In this document: in pieces, positions 1 through 11,219 of the stretch
Layout: every line of letters starts with the position of its first letter
Numbering within the stretch: the first letter of the stretch is position 1
Origin: Macrosoma leucophasiata
Taxonomy: Eukaryota; Arthropoda; Insecta; Lepidoptera; Hedylidae
Reading direction: 5' to 3'
Assembly (NCBI GenBank): GCA_036365455.1
Contig: JAWQUS010000010.1
Location: 23,236,501 to 23,300,500 of the forward strand
DNA: 64,000 nt
Translations under genes and position numbers: made by a program
The notes under the pieces: model-generated
The model's input: the letters and a program-made list of their open reading frames with translations, nothing else
What the model was told of the DNA's origin: nothing
The model's database searches: none

Positions 1-194
1 CAGTGTGCTGCTGTGTTTGGCAGTTCGAAAGACTATCGTAGAGACGCCAAGTTTTGATGATTATCGCTTTATTAACCAATATTGAGTGGTGAAATTGCGG
101 GGGTCGGTGATACGATGTTTTGTTAGACTTTAGCTTAGGTCAAGTTTTAATCGTAGGTAAACAAACAAATCATTTTGATTTATCACCTTAATGT

Positions 195-450
195 AAGTGA
201 CGGAGCTCGCGGGCGTGGGTACCACCGCATTACCTAATATACTTGCCGCTAAATGGAAGTGTTCAGCACTATCGTGTTTCGATCAGGTGGTAATATACGG
301 TCCTGTAATTTCCGGCACAGAGGCATAACACCTTAGGCCTCAGGAGTGGTAACGCATCTGTATTTTGACTTCTGGCCTTTGTGTAAGTGTCTATAGGCTG
401 CAGTCATCACTTATCATCAATCTGAACTGCATGCATAAAAAAAATATCCA
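195..450 (+). mobile_element. R290 retroposon copy, 5' end slightly truncated
   Basis: This copy of the window's commonest repeat runs from GTGACGGAGCTCGCGGGCG to a CATAAAAAA tail. Internal landmarks in order are ACCACCGCATTACCTAATA, CAGCACTATCGTGTT, TTCCGGCACAGAGGC, GGCTGCAGTCATCACTTA and GAACTGCATG. The A-rich 3' end and absence of terminal inverted repeats point to a LINE-mobilised SINE or a truncated LINE 3' end. It has no coding capacity. Flanks 1-194 and 451-610 show nothing recognisable. Confidence 0.85.
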
Positions 451-662
451 GACTTTATTATGCTTCAGTAAAACAACTACCTACAACCAGTACATGATTC
501 AAAGATTTAATTTTATTAATTAAAAATATTAACTAACGAACGTTACGCGTGCAGCATAGACGAGTGTAAATACAAAAAGGTAACAAGTAACTTCATGCTA
601 ATATTAATTGTCAAGGGGAAGTGAGAGGTCCTTGCATGCAACAGCCACAGCTGCACGGCTTG

Positions 663-940
663 TTCTTTTTTTCAGTCTCATATAGCGTAGATGTAATCCA
701 AGAAGACGGACCACCTGATGGAATGTCACCGTCACCTATGACCATTTGTGACACGAGAGGATGTACCAATGCACTGCCAGTCCTGAAGAACGTAACTTTT
801 GAAGAATCCCGTATTGTAACGCTGAGGGAACAACTCACAGGGAATTTCGTTCCACGATTTACAGGTTCTGAACAGAACGAACGTGAAAACCGCACCGTTA
901 AGCACTGCCACGTATACAATCGTTGAGGGTAAAATATTTC
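663..940 (-). mobile_element. LINE 3'-end fragment (same family as 25.3-28.4 kb)
   Basis: On the minus strand the translation contains TWQCLTVRFSRSFCSEPVN and, further on, a GDGD..SGGP stretch. This matches the extreme 3' coding end of the LINE at 28.1-28.4 kb (TWQCSTVRFSRSF, PRTCKLWNELPSEV). The 3' end faces left and ends in a T-run near 667 (the poly-A tail in sense). The copy is diverged and 5'-truncated. The open frame visible on the plus strand is a shadow of it. Confidence 0.75.
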
Positions 941-945
941 TCATC

Positions 946-2703
946 GAGTAGATTAAATAAACTAGAAGGTTGCCATTGGAAATGCCTTTAATATAAAAAA
1001 CCTCAATTTCATTTTACTCCCGATCTGGAACTTCCAACGAGATCTCAAAATATAATAGTTGTGGCCTGCTAGCCCAGCTACGGAGTTCTAGGAGGCACAT
1101 AAAATATTTACATATGTGTTTATAAATGCTTTTTTTTTTCACCGCCCTTAACCGCATGTTATTATGTCTTATGTGTCCGTCCGCAACACCGTAAGCAGAT
1201 GTTCTGAAGCACAGGAATTTTCACAAATTGATTTTTAACCCATCCTTTAGTTAAACTTCAGTTAGCGATACGGTGCAACTGGTTTACTGCGCCCCTGGGT
1301 ACGGCAGTTAGCCGACGCGTCGCCGTTTGATTGGGATCGTCGTAAACCAATCCACACCATTGCGTTAGTGATGTCACAAATTTTATCGATAATTTGTATA
1401 TTTTCTTATTAACCCTTTAAGGCTAGTACGGTGTTTTACACCCGGCTCGCTTAATTTTATACCTATAACTGTTTTCGTTTTTATCGCAGCTGTTTGAGAT
1501 TTTGTGTATTCTCTAAGTCGCCCGTAGCCCTCGAATGAGCGGGGATTGATGACGAGCGCACGCGCAGTTTCAGCGCTACGCTCCCGAGCCGGCTTTCCTA
1601 GCATAAGAGATTGTTTTTGGTTGTAATTTTTATAATTTCTTATTTATTTTTGAATTAGTTATTTATATAGGTATTTCTTGTTCAAAATAGCAAAGAGTAT
1701 ATTTGTATAATTTCATAATTTCTTGTAGGTACACCAAATTGATGATGGTACTGATCTAATTGTAGCTTAGAAATATATTAGTATACGTTATTTTTTTATT
1801 ACTAAACACTTGAGTCGAAGTTACTTTTTCATTTACCTAAATAAAAAAGTAACTTCTTTATTTAGGTAAATTAGTATACCTAAAAGTACCTATGTAATAG
1901 AACCCTTATGTTTCTGACTGAGCGAATCTCAAACAAAACACAGCCAAAGCTACTGATCGTAGAAAACTGAAATTTTGTATGAAGGTTCCTTAGCAAGTGT
2001 CTGGTAGCAGTAAGAGAGAACCTGAAATATCTACGGCAACGGAATCGTGAGCGTAGTTACGCAATTGCAGATGAAATGTGGTGTCATGCTGATAGGATGT
2101 TTTGAAAATTTTCTGGTAACACCACAATTTGCAAAATATGCACTTACACATTTTTTACAAACAATTTGTAATATTTGTTTTTAAAATAATTTGCTATAAT
2201 CCAACAAATTATTTTCAGTTTGCTCGATAATGGGTATTAAAGTACAATGTGCGCATCACTAGAACAGTTTTCAACTAAACATCTTATATTCTAAAATTTT
2301 AGATGCAACGATGTAATCCGAATCGTGTAGTTTTTTTATTATATTCTCTTGAAAAATATCCCTTTCACAAATTATTAACTTTTTTTAGGATTTCTGCCAC
2401 CTCCAGCCAGTTTGGTTCATAGCGGTCGATGTCGACACATGTCATCATCACTTTCGTGAATGAGCTCGACAACACCAAAATCCGGGATTCAATGAGTTAT
2501 TAACCCAATCTTGAGGCATCCTACAAACAGCTTAATCCCACTTTAACTTTACGGCCCGAGCTTTACTTCCATGACAAGTTTTTCACGCAAGACGGTGAAT
2601 TCTGAAATTTCGCTTCTGTCCTGGGATACTGCGTTCTATCACTCATTGGCAAACTTTGAGTTTGAGCTTTTGGTCATCAATCAGTGACCAAGTTTGTGTG
2701 CCA
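946..2703. other. No gene recognised; AT-rich with two small GC-rich patches
   Basis: No convincing coding frame or known repeat was seen. Two GC-richer patches (about 1285-1350 and 1535-1605) stand out from AT-rich surroundings. A compact nested palindrome lies at 1814-1866, where GAAGTTACTTTTT and TTTACCTAAATAAA are each repeated in inverted, interleaved form. This could be a decayed MITE. Confidence 0.4.
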
Positions 2704-3033
2704 TTTTTACTGGTGGTAAAGCTCCAGTGACGGAGCTCGCGGGCGTACGCACCACCGCATTAACTTAAATACTCTAAATGGTAATGTTCAGCACTATCGT
2801 GTTCCGGTCCGGAGGTTAATGTACGGCCCTGTTATTTCCGGCACAGCGGCATAACACCTTAGAAGAAGTGGTAACGCATCTGCATTTTGACCTTGGTCTT
2901 TGTGTAAGCACAGTCGAAAGAAAACGAACGTGTTAATTATACTGTGGTGCTTACAACACACTTATGTCTATAGGCTGCAGTCATCACTTAACCTCAATGT
3001 GAACTGAATCCTTATTTGCCACTTCTGTAACTT
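2704..3033 (+). mobile_element. R290 copy with internal insertion
   Basis: The copy starts TTTTTACTGGTGGTAAAGCTCC and runs to the TTGCCACTTCTGTAAC end. About 55 bp of unrelated AT-rich sequence (roughly 2908-2966) interrupts it between the GTCTTTGTGTAAG and GTCTATAGGCTGCAG blocks. Its 3' end abuts the perfect hairpin at 3034-3099. Confidence 0.8.
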
Positions 3034-3099
3034 AACAAACTACAGATTAGGACAGGAAAGACATAGGTATATCTTTCCTGTCCTAATCTGTAGTTTGTT
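3034..3099. repeat. Perfect 28-bp hairpin, 10-nt loop
   Basis: The left arm 3034-3061 (AACAAACTACAG..GGAAAGA) is the exact reverse complement of the right arm 3072-3099. The loop is CATAGGTATA. It sits exactly at the 3' end of an R290 copy. Confidence 0.95.
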
Positions 3100-3542
3100 C
3101 ATGTCGATAAGTTTTCGATTAACACTATTAACGGAAGGTCTTCATAGGGTGTTTCATGGATCATCACCACTTACCTTGATATAGCGACGCAGACGCGGGT
3201 TACGGCTGCGTCTCCGAAGAAAATCTTCTTCACCCGAGTCTCGAACCCAAGCTGGGTAATTAGAGTCCTACCTACAGCAGGTCAGATCGAGCCAAGCTCA
3301 CTAGGGGGTGTGGCTCGCTTTGGGTCATGAAACGTAGGGTTGGAGTAAACTACCTCGTCGTTGTCTCGGGGTGCTCCGATTATTGCCGGAGCAGTGAAGA
3401 TTTCGCGTTAGTGGTCTCCTATCAGGAGGCCTACTGTCCAGTGGAGTGAATTGTGGAGATGCTCGTGCGGGCCAAGCCGCGTGCAAGACGTGCCACGAAC
3501 TCCTTCACGGACTTTACATATAGCTCTTCCAGGCGATGTCGA
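3100..3542. other. Unidentified GC-rich tract
   Basis: GC-richer sequence about 400 bp long with no long open frame. On the minus strand around 3235-3255 a GGGTTCGAGAC word resembles a pol III B box, so a decayed tRNA-derived SINE is possible. No A box or full cloverleaf was found. Confidence 0.25.
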
Positions 3543-3608
3543 CTTCGAAAATAGACAAGACCAAAACGTTGACTGAATTCAACGTTTTGTTCTTGTTTAT
3601 TTTCGAAG
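3543..3608. repeat. 30-bp inverted repeat (hairpin), 2 mismatches
   Basis: Arms 3543-3572 and 3579-3608 (CTTCGAAAATA..AAACGTTGA) are inverted copies with two mismatches and a 6-nt spacer. It may be a folded MITE remnant or a template-switch product. Confidence 0.9.
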
Positions 3609-4140
3609 GAACTGGTCCAAACAAAAAAAAATAATAGATTAAAAAATCGTATCGTACACTATAAAAGGCGTTCGCAAACGCTTCTCAAACTGTGAATAGG
3701 TACATTCTCGTAAAATGTGTTTTGTTAGACTCGACGAGTGCTGCTCATCGTTTGTGATTGTTTGTTCTTGGCTTGTTGTTATTTTATATCTGCTTCGGTT
3801 GCGTTAAGTTTAGTACCCAAACATTTTATCTAATGCATTATATTCATATAAAATTCTCGTGTCACAGTGTTTGTAAATTATATCTACTCCTCCGAGATGG
3901 CTTTACCGATTATCATGAAATTTCTGTGTATTTTCTCGGTATGAGATTCTTCTGTAGAACATTTTTTACCCCAAAATGTCAAGGGCGGTCCGTCCTAATT
4001 TTTTTAGGGCATGGTTTTCAATGTGTAAGCAATGAAAAATATATTACTTATAAACATTAATTTTAACATTTTTAACACCAACCCTCTTTTTATAACGGTA
4101 CTACGGTAATAGTATTTCCACTTTTAATCTACTAGGCGAT
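3609..4140. other. No gene; probable Helitron-like fragment at about 3840-3960
   Basis: The words TCTCGTGTCACA at about 3858 and GGCTTTACCGATTATCATGA at about 3900 also occur in the Helitron-like copies near 38.4 and 6.2 kb. The 100-codon plus-strand frame starting at 3758 is low complexity and spans this repeat, so it is not credited as a gene. Confidence 0.4.
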
Positions 4141-4149
4141 AAGTACGAA

Positions 4150-4262
4150 TACATTTTATTTAAAGAAAAATGGAAAGAAAAATTTGACTTCAGGCGAGAC
4201 TCGAACTCGCGGCCACATATTTCACAAGCATGTGTTAATGCGAAATAATATAAAACAATTGA
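4150..4262. mobile_element. tDR element, rearranged remnant
   Basis: The 3' half of the tRNA-like sequence lies in minus orientation at 4187-4214 (ACTTCAGGCGAGACTCGAAC). It is joined directly to the element's terminal repeat in the opposite orientation (TGTTAATGCGAAATAATATA, ending about 4260). The intact copies at 23.1 and 30.3 kb do not have this arrangement, so this is an inverted and deleted derivative. Confidence 0.75.
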
Positions 4263-4369
4263 TAAGTACGAAGTTCGTCAGGACAGCTAGTATATTATAT
4301 ACTAGTAGTTAACGTGTCAATCAACGTGCGATCAACTTACAAAATGTAGGTACCTACTGAAACCGTAAC

Positions 4370-4420
4370 ATACTATATTGCGCGTGGTCCGACACGCACT
4401 TGGCCGGTTTTTAAGGTTTC
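4370..4420 (+). repeat. Terminal fragment of the GACACGCACTTGGCCGG repeat
   Basis: The end motif GCGCGTGGTCCGACACGCAC followed by TTGGCCGGTTTTT recurs at 9298-9330 and, diverged, at 51,490-51,515. Confidence 0.6.
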
Positions 4421-5084
4421 ATAAGCCTCACTGATACTAAAGCAAATATTTATTCATTTTCTCTTTACTAATATAATACATCCTGGGAAAATGATCGCAA
4501 CGCAATAAATAAAAAGAAAAGATGGACATTAGCACACTCTACAGTAACTTGTGCTGCCATCTGTTTAACTAATACAATATTGAGAGTATCGAGTCATATG
4601 TGTCATGAGCGCCATCTACATTTTTCTAAACGTAACTCTTCAGTGCTCTTACCAAATTTACCAACATAAACAGCTAACTTCCTACGTTACAATAAAGTTT
4701 GCGTGTAGATTAATAGATGGCGCTATTCAGGTGTTTAAAACTAGTTTCAATGAATTGTCTAATCCACTTTCATAATTTAAAAAAAAACGTTCGTTTTCTT
4801 TAGACTGTTTTATTAAACCCACTTAGGCTGGGTACAGTTAAAGTTACTGTAACATTTCACATCCTTATCACATACCTATATCATTAAAGGAATCTGATAG
4901 AGTTATAGAAGGATGTGAAATGTTACAATTATTTTAACTTTGGTGCAACTCTACCTTAATCTTTAGAAAAAAACAAATATTTACAACACAAGCGTGACAA
5001 GCGTTTATTTTTTTTTTTTTATTGTTAATAATTAAGTTATCGGCGTAACATTATTTTTTTGCGTTAGTTAACACGTTTGATTTG
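4421..5084. other. No gene; MITE-like inverted repeat at 4833-4950
   Basis: Perfect 18-bp arms at 4849-4866 and 4909-4926 (GTAACATTTCACATCCTT) extend outward imperfectly through AAAGTTA blocks to about 4833 and 4950. This gives a foldback of about 115 bp consistent with a small MITE. The rest is AT-rich with no gene. Confidence 0.55.
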
Positions 5085-5180
5085 AGTGAAGGAAGTCCTA
5101 CCTCTATTATGTTAGGATCCCATTGCAGAATCATTTCGTTCATCCAGATATGCTGCAAACCTAATTTTTACGCATTAAAT
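5085..5180 (-). repeat. Short dispersed repeat (paired with 50,213-50,300)
   Basis: The words GTTAGGATCCCATTGCAGAA and TCGTTCATCCAGATAT reappear in reverse orientation at 50,225-50,290. The family is unknown and no ends are defined. Confidence 0.6.
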
Positions 5181-5454
5181 TCAATTTCTACAATGTATGA
5201 AGCTCGCGGATACCTGCGAAAACGTTATTTCATAATTTGATTAAACTTAGGCCGTGAAGCGTCGGCCGTCGATATGATGCCACAGGACAAGGCTGATTGG
5301 TCTGTGTACAGGACTCATGACTGGACCAATAGTGTTTATATTTCTATCTTTCTCACTACTAGCAATTTCATTAAGGTTGTCAAATTTTTAGTTTTTATTT
5401 ACAATGCTTGTAACACGTAAGTTTATGTGAATGTCAATTATCTATAATAAAAAA

Positions 5455-5560
5455 AAACTGTAGAAGTGTAAATTCTGAACATTAAAAATATTGAAAAAAT
5501 AAATACCAGGGGATGTTACTAGATCGATACCGAACCCAAATATGTGATTAGAAAAAAATT

Positions 5561-5591
<31 letters not shown>

Positions 5592-6175
5592 TCAAGCATC
5601 ACAGAAAAACTACCGGTCCGATTACAATGAAACTTGGTATGATTATACTTTAACCTTTGGCGCACAACACTGGGTACTTTTTATCCCGGAAAAAATGTCT
5701 GTTTGTCTGTGTGTTTGTGCACGATAATATCAGAAACGGCTTATTCGATTTGCGGTTTTCATTAATATATTGTGATAAGTTTCACTTAACATTCAATCGG
5801 TTCAGAAATAAAAAAGTTATGTCAATTTAAAGAATCATATCGAATATTTTTAAGCTATTCAGTAGGTATCTTAGTTTTATCTTTTAGGGGGTTTGGTACC
5901 TAAAAGGTAAGAACGAACCCTATGGATTACTAATCCTCCGCTGTCCGTCTATCTGTCACCAGCCTGTATCTCATAAATAGTGATAGCTAAAAAGCTAACA
6001 TTTTCACAAGCTATGTATTCCTGATACCGCTATAAAGAAAGGAAAATATAAGAAAATGAAAACGTTAAGGGGTCCAAGGGGGCATACAATGAACGTATGT
6101 TTTTTCGTATATTTTTTGCTCGATAATAATAACGGTAGGAAGTAGACGCTTAAATTTTCCACAGAATGTTTAGGT
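5455..6175 (+). mobile_element. Long nonautonomous repeat with CTGT microsatellite (copy 1)
   Basis: A ~720-bp repeat beginning CTGTAGAAGTGTAAATTCTG. It contains a (CTGT)n run, ACCGGTCCGATTAC, TTTGGCGCACAACA, TCAGAAACGGCTTATTCGAT and CTGTATCTCATAAATAGTGA in that order. The same order is found at 28,760-29,480 (minus) and 50,684-51,420 (plus). It is non-coding and probably Helitron-like; no terminal inverted repeats were seen. Confidence 0.75.
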
Positions 6176-6189
6176 CTTATGTTGTATTA

Positions 6190-6626
6190 CCTTCCATAAT
6201 AAATCTTATACCTACTTAAAAATATCAATTGCTGGTCGTTAGTCTCGCTAGAACGAGAACGGCTTTACCGATTTGGCTAATTTTGGTTTTAAAGGATTTT
6301 TGGAAGTCCAGGGAAGGTTTAAAAGGTGAGAAAAAATCGAATAATTACCGGGAAAACCCTAAAAACAGCCTGTTTCTTTTTCCCATACAAACGTTTTCTA
6401 ACTAAAACGTGGAGTAAATTTGAGCTTTATTGCTATTATATAAAGTTCATATTAAATTACAAGCACTCACTGTTGTCTAAGCAATGTAGGTGTGTTCCTA
6501 ACGTCAAACCAGGTTGACGGTTCTGTTCAGGAGAATTTTGACCTCGACTTTAAAATAGGTAGGAACAAAAAACTGCCAAATTATTTTTCTTTTGACAGGA
6601 CGAAGTCTGTCGGGTCCGCTAGTAAA
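6190..6626 (+). mobile_element. Helitron-like nonautonomous element ending in CTAGT
   Basis: Core words GGCTTTACCGATTTGGCTAA and TTTTTGGAAGTC..AGGGAAGG are shared with 38,860-39,112. The 3' end GACGAAGTCTGTCGGGTCCG is followed by CTAGT, the Lepidopteran Helitron terminus. The 63-codon frame inside (6326) is not a gene. Confidence 0.7.
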
Positions 6627-6829
6627 TAATAAAATAAAAAATAACATTAAATGAAAAATAATACGTAATAATAAATTTACCAAAAATGTCGTACACTCAA
6701 GAATTTAATACCATATGTAATATTAGATAGTTTGTTTAAAAGAGATGGCCATATTAAGTTCTGAAGAAATAAAGTCAGAAAAGTTAATTTCAATGGCGCA
6801 AGACACACAAACAGTAAACCTCTTCATTT

Positions 6830-6890
6830 ATATAGATACTGGCGACCCGCCCCGGCTTCGCGTGGGTAGCGACTTCTTTGACAAAAACCG
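6830..6890 (-). mobile_element. Helitron-like 3'-end fragment
   Basis: GACCCGCCCCGGCTTCGCGT is the reverse complement of the GCGAAGCCGGGGCGGG Helitron 3' end, also seen at about 9680. Sequence 6627-6830 and 6900-7100 shows no gene. Confidence 0.5.
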
Positions 6891-7099
6891 TGACATCTCG
6901 GTAAATATAAGTACGATATTGATAAATTATAGATATAAACCTTCCTCAGAAAACTCTTCAACATTTTGAACGGGAACAAAATCCGTTAACAACTTTCCGA
7001 GATTAGCGCATACTTACAAACAGAGAAAATAGGGGAATTTTACTTTATAATATGTAGTGATTAAACGTTACTTAAATATATGTAGTTTTTTAAGCTATT

Positions 7100-7350
7100 G
7101 CATAGCTTCTATCGAGGGCCTTGAGCGCGGGGACCGAATCCAGAAATTCCGTAACGAAAAAACCTCACGCTCCCCACTCCGACGGGCACGGAGGTGTGGC
7201 TTGAAGGACGTGCATTGTCTAACGTCGTTTCTTTTTGGCAGTCTTCGACACGGTGTTTGTGTGCGTGCAACTAGACGTATTGTACGACTCTACGAAGCTC
7301 GCACGAATCGAGACGAGCTGCTCCGAAATCGGACGAATACATAAGCAGCT
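7100..7350. other. GC-richer island, no gene recognised
   Basis: About 250 bp of GC-rich, CpG-containing sequence with a 95-codon plus-strand frame that starts in AT-rich DNA and shows no domain. It could be a decayed repeat or an exon-free CpG patch. Confidence 0.25.
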
Positions 7351-8136
7351 GTTTATATGTTTTATAAAATAATAAACATATTTCAAACAATATTAACTTT
7401 TTTATTTAATAAAAGAAAAAAAAATGTTTTCTTATCGGTCACCACGCTCAAAAAATGTAACTTGAATTAATATCAAAGAAAAAAAGAAATACTGCTTAAA
7501 TAAAATAAATAAATAATTATAATAGGCAATCGGACAGCTATCGAAAATAAATGTAAACTATGATTAGAATGAATGTTTGTGAAAAAATACGATGACTCAT
7601 TAAATATTTTCGTGAAATATTAATGATTTATATTTTTAAATTGCAAAATAAAATGTAATAATTTTAATATTTTTTATCTGTGCTCCATGTTGAACGAAAC
7701 ATCAATCACAGGACGTGACGTCATATGTTTGTACAACAAATATTTAACACAAGTGATACTTTGATTTATTGGCTCTTTTTTTTATGTTTTCTACGTTATT
7801 TACACGAAAAATAAGTTATACGAAATTCAACAAAATTAATTTGCACTTGGTTAGTCGTATGGAATTAAAAGATTCACTTTGATTACAAACAGTTGACGTC
7901 ACATTGTTCAGAGTCATTCGGCACCGTTTACGCGGCATTATTAAAATTTATGTGTAGTTTCTGGTACTTTAACATGTTTAAATAATAAAATTAATATTTT
8001 TTATGGTTAAATAAACGTATAAAGAATAATTTTAGACACATTCTCAAAAGTTGTCCGATTCCCTATTGCATAAGTTGATACAAAATGTTACGCAATAGCT
8101 TTACCGCGGCAGTCCCCGAGTGCCACACGTCGATTT
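7351..8136. other. AT-rich intergenic, two TGACGTCA palindromes
   Basis: No coding frame is visible. The CRE/ATF-type palindrome TGACGTCA occurs at 7716-7723 and 7894-7901. Confidence 0.5.
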
Positions 8137-8334
8137 TTTTTAATGTCAAATTATTGACAAACAAGCAGACGGGCCACCTGACGGAAAGTGGTTACCGTCG
8201 CCTGTGAACATTTGCAACACCAGGGGAGACCAACGCGCTGCCAGCCCTGACTGAAGGACTCTTTTGACGCCAGTTTTGAAGAACCCCATATTGTAGCGCC
8301 GGGGGAACACCTCAGAGGGAAGTTCGTTCCTCAA
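8137..8334 (-). mobile_element. LINE 3'-end fragment
   Basis: The minus-strand frame reads NELPSEVFPRRYNMGFFKTG then GDGNHFPSGGPSAC. This matches the LINE tail at 28.2-28.4 kb, with its ATGTCA..T-run 3' end at the left. It is 5'-truncated to under 200 bp. Confidence 0.85.
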
Positions 8335-8735
8335 TTATAGTTATAATTAACAACATAGCAACTACCAACACACATTATCACGTCGGTTTTATAGATCTTC
8401 AGACTGTGCTACTAGTCTTTTAGTGCTTGTCTAAATACCTCAAAACACCAATCAATTTGAAAACTCGGACACTGTCTCGGTTTTATCCAAAGCTTCCGTA
8501 TTAGCTTACTACGCCTTTGATCGCGGTTATTCTAAATTTAAACTTGTCCTACATTCAAACTGTATCCCCGTATCCCTGTAGATCAGGTGTATGTGGGCCA
8601 TGCAGAAAATGGCTGGTTTGTGGCTGAAATGTATTGTATAGGAAGGTTTTATGCGATTGGAGGTGTAATGATATTGGGTACGCAGTATTTTAATTCACTG
8701 ATGTTATGTTAACTACAGTAAAATGGAGAAGATTA
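8335..8735. other. No feature seen
   Basis: AT-rich sequence without a supported frame, RNA or recognised repeat. Confidence 0.5.
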
Positions 8736-9332
8736 ATCCTTCTTTGGGTAGTAAACAAGGAACCCTTAAAGTTACGCTATGTCCGTCTGTCTGTCTGTCT
8801 TGCTGTCCGTTTGCGGTTTAGCGCAAAAACTATTGGTACTAGAGACTTGAAATTTGGCACAAGTATGCACCCTATTTACGCCGTCAAAGTGGTAGAATTA
8901 AAACGTACATGTAACGTGCGGATAACATTTGTATTTTTCGTTTTCTATGTAGTGCGGGATATCGTTGGATAGATCTTTTAAAAATGTTACAGTTGTGCAA
9001 ACATCATTTTCGATTGAATTAACTGTCCGTGACTTATTAAGCTTTAAGGTGCCAATTTTCGTTAGAGTCAAGTGTTTCCTCCCTCTACCAACTAAAAGGT
9101 TGTTGTTAGAAATTCAAACGTTACGGCAATAGTAGCTACATAATTTAACGAAATCAAAAGGAAAACGATCACACTTAAGTTGGTTTCACTAGTTTGCGAG
9201 TAATAATCGACCAATTGTAATACTCTTGAACAACTCCATAGAAAACATTTTTTTTTTCATTGCATTAATCAAAACTAAAAACAACGGAACCCTACACTGC
9301 GCGTTGCCCGACACGCACTTGACCGGTTTTTT
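8736..9332 (+). mobile_element. Nonautonomous repeat ending GACACGCACTTGACCGG
   Basis: The element starts near AACAAGGAACCCTTAAAGTTAC, carries a short (CTGT)n, and ends CCCGACACGCACTTGACCGG + T-run. The terminal block also occurs at 4.4 and 51.5 kb, and the starting block at about 45,413. It is non-coding; the 88-codon frame at 8706 is incidental. Confidence 0.6.
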
Positions 9333-9561
9333 ACACCTAGCACAGTTCAAATAACACACTCTTATGCAAGAAGTACCTATATAAAAAATACTTCATAAAA
9401 TAAATTCAATTTTTTAATCAAAACTTTATACCCGGAACATATTTTTGCATTTTTCTAGCTAGCGTTATACAGCACCAACACTTTTACATTACATTTACAC
9501 ATTTTCGAAATATAAAAAAATATTTTGGGACATTTAATTACACTCGGTATTCAATTTTTTG

Positions 9562-9660
9562 TTCAGATTGATGTTAAGTGGTGACTGCAGTCTATAGACA
9601 TCTACACGAAAACTACATGTCAAAATGCAGTTGTATTGCCACCCCTAAGACCTAAGTATA
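9562..9660 (-). mobile_element. R290 3'-end fragment
   Basis: Only the 3' third is present: GATGTTAAGTGGTGACTGCA then TCTATAGACATC, with CACCCCTAAGACCTAAG at the broken side. Confidence 0.7.
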
Positions 9661-9677
9661 TATTTATATATATAATA

Positions 9678-9845
9678 CTAGCGGCCCGCCCCGGCTTCGC
9701 CCGCGCTGCTCTGCTCCTATTAGTCATAGCGTAATGTAAGCTATCCTATCTCTCAAGTTGGATCGAATTGCACATGGTGTGCTAATTTTATTATAATCGG
9801 TTAAGTGGTTTAGGAGTCCATTGAGGACAAACATTGTGACACGAG
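9678..9845 (-). mobile_element. Helitron-like fragment ending in CTAGT
   Basis: In minus orientation the 3' end is GCGAAGCCGGGGCGGGCCG + CTAGT (left edge ACTAGC at about 9678). The body, including CTCAAGTTGGATCGAA and TTAAGTGGTTTAGGAGTCC, matches the reverse of 38,440-38,530. Confidence 0.65.

Positions 9846-9905
<60 letters not shown>
9845..9905. repeat. (TA)n microsatellite
   Basis: About 55-60 bp of uninterrupted alternating TA, abutting the Helitron-like fragment. The isoleucine/tyrosine frame reading through it is an artefact. Confidence 0.98.
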
Positions 9906-10035
9906 TTTTGATGCGTAGGCCTTCTTTAACTTCTTCCACTTTTTCTGTAACTCCGGATCGTTAAGCAAAACGTCTTAGAAACAGATGGCGCTAGTATGAA
10001 ATGACAAAGGTTTCATTTTTTTCGGACAGTTTTCA

Positions 10036-10605
10036 CTCAGTTCCTGTCCGCTGCCTTCTAAATTCATCGCATCTTGGCATTACGGACTAGTCTCCTAGAT
10101 TCTCAGGCTCTCCACTGTAACAAATGCTATCTTGGTCCACTTGACTCCTTACAAAGACGCGCCGTTCGTAATGTTTACGACCCAGACTTACTGACAGGCT
10201 CGAACATCTGATCCTGCGCCGAGACATTGGGAGTCTTTGCGTTTTATACCGTCTCTACAATGACGAGTGCTCTGTTGAACTGTTCGACATGGTGCCACCG
10301 TCTCTTTTCCTACACCGTACTACCCGCCGAAGAGAGAAGTTCCACTCTCACCGACTGGACACCTGGCAATGTTCAACGGTGCGGTTTTTGCCCAGAACGT
10401 GTAAATTGTGGAATGAGCTTCCCTCTGAGGTGTTCCCTCGGAGCTACAATATGGGGTTCTTCAAAAAATGGTATCAAAAGAGTCCTTCAGGGCTGGCAGC
10501 GCGTTGGCCTCTGGTGTTGCAAATGTTCATAGGCGACGGTGACTACTTTTCATGAGGTGGCCCGTCTGCTTGTATGTCAATCCTTTGACATAAAAAACAT
10601 GCTCT
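10036..10605 (+). pseudogene. LINE C-terminal fragment with 3' tail
   Basis: This matches 27.9-28.4 kb: GACAGGCTCGAACATCTGA, the VPPSLFLHRTTRRREKFH peptide, NELPSEVFPRSYNMGFF, and a tail ending TTTGACATAAAAAAC. The conserved C-terminal peptide is split over two frames by frameshifts, so this is a dead 5'-truncated copy. Confidence 0.85.
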
Positions 10606-10636
10606 TGAACCTGAAGTCTGATGCACGAACTATGTG

Positions 10637-10730
10637 GCTTTTTTTATGTTACGGAAGTGGCAAACAAGCATGCAGTTCACATTGATGTTAAGTGATGACT
10701 GCAGCCTATAGACACCCCACACAAAGACCG
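10637..10730 (-). mobile_element. R290 3'-end fragment
   Basis: A T-run then GGAAGTGGCAAACAAGCATG, continuing to CACACAAAGACC, after which homology stops. Confidence 0.8.
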
Positions 10731-11058
10731 GCTGGATCAGTTCCCTTCCTAAGAACAGTCCATTTATTACTTACGAATCCACATGCAAGCGGGCAGGGGT
10801 CACTGGGAACCACGCTAATACCATAGTAGACTTGGGCAGTAGCTTCGGCTAAGGATGGCGTAGCCTTAGCTTAGATAGCAGCCACCGCAGCAGCGAGGCT
10901 GACGTCAGAGGGGTCAGGGGTCTTGCTGTCTGGCTGTTGCTCGACAGGGATCCATCAACGTGAGCCAGCATCACCAAAGCCAGCACTGCACCGTTGTGTG
11001 AATAAAGGCATCGAGTTCAACGGGTTGGAGTCTCCGTTATACCGCGAATCAATATCCG
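10731..11058. other. Unidentified GC-richer tract
   Basis: GC-richer sequence between two retroposon fragments, with no frame of note. The right part (TGTGAATAAAGGCATCGAGT, about 10,996) looks like a polyadenylation region or an LTR end, but no second copy is present to prove it. It contains TGACGTCA at 10,900-10,907. Confidence 0.25.
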
Positions 11059-11059
11059 T

Positions 11060-11190
11060 TATTTAGGGACAAATATTTGTATGGCCTACGGATATTTGTT
11101 TCGGGCCTGGGTGTTTGTGTTGTGTGTGTGCAACGACTCCCACGATACAGGTTTATACCTAGTGCAAGCGTAAGCGTATTTTATTTAATA
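11060..11190 (+). mobile_element. tSINE-1 3' part (tRNA head missing)
   Basis: The block GGATATTTGTTTCGGGCCTG, GTGTTTGTGTTGTGTG, CCCACGATACAGGTTTATAC and AAGCGTAAGCGTATTTTATT is the tRNA-unrelated body found after the tRNA head at 43.9-44.1 kb. Confidence 0.7.
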
Positions 11191-11219
11191 TGACATGGGG
11201 CTGAACTTCCTTTACTTAG

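Noticed and set aside
3758..4060. 100-codon frame with hydrophobic start
   Set aside because: AT-rich composition, overlap with a Helitron-like fragment, and no conserved motif.
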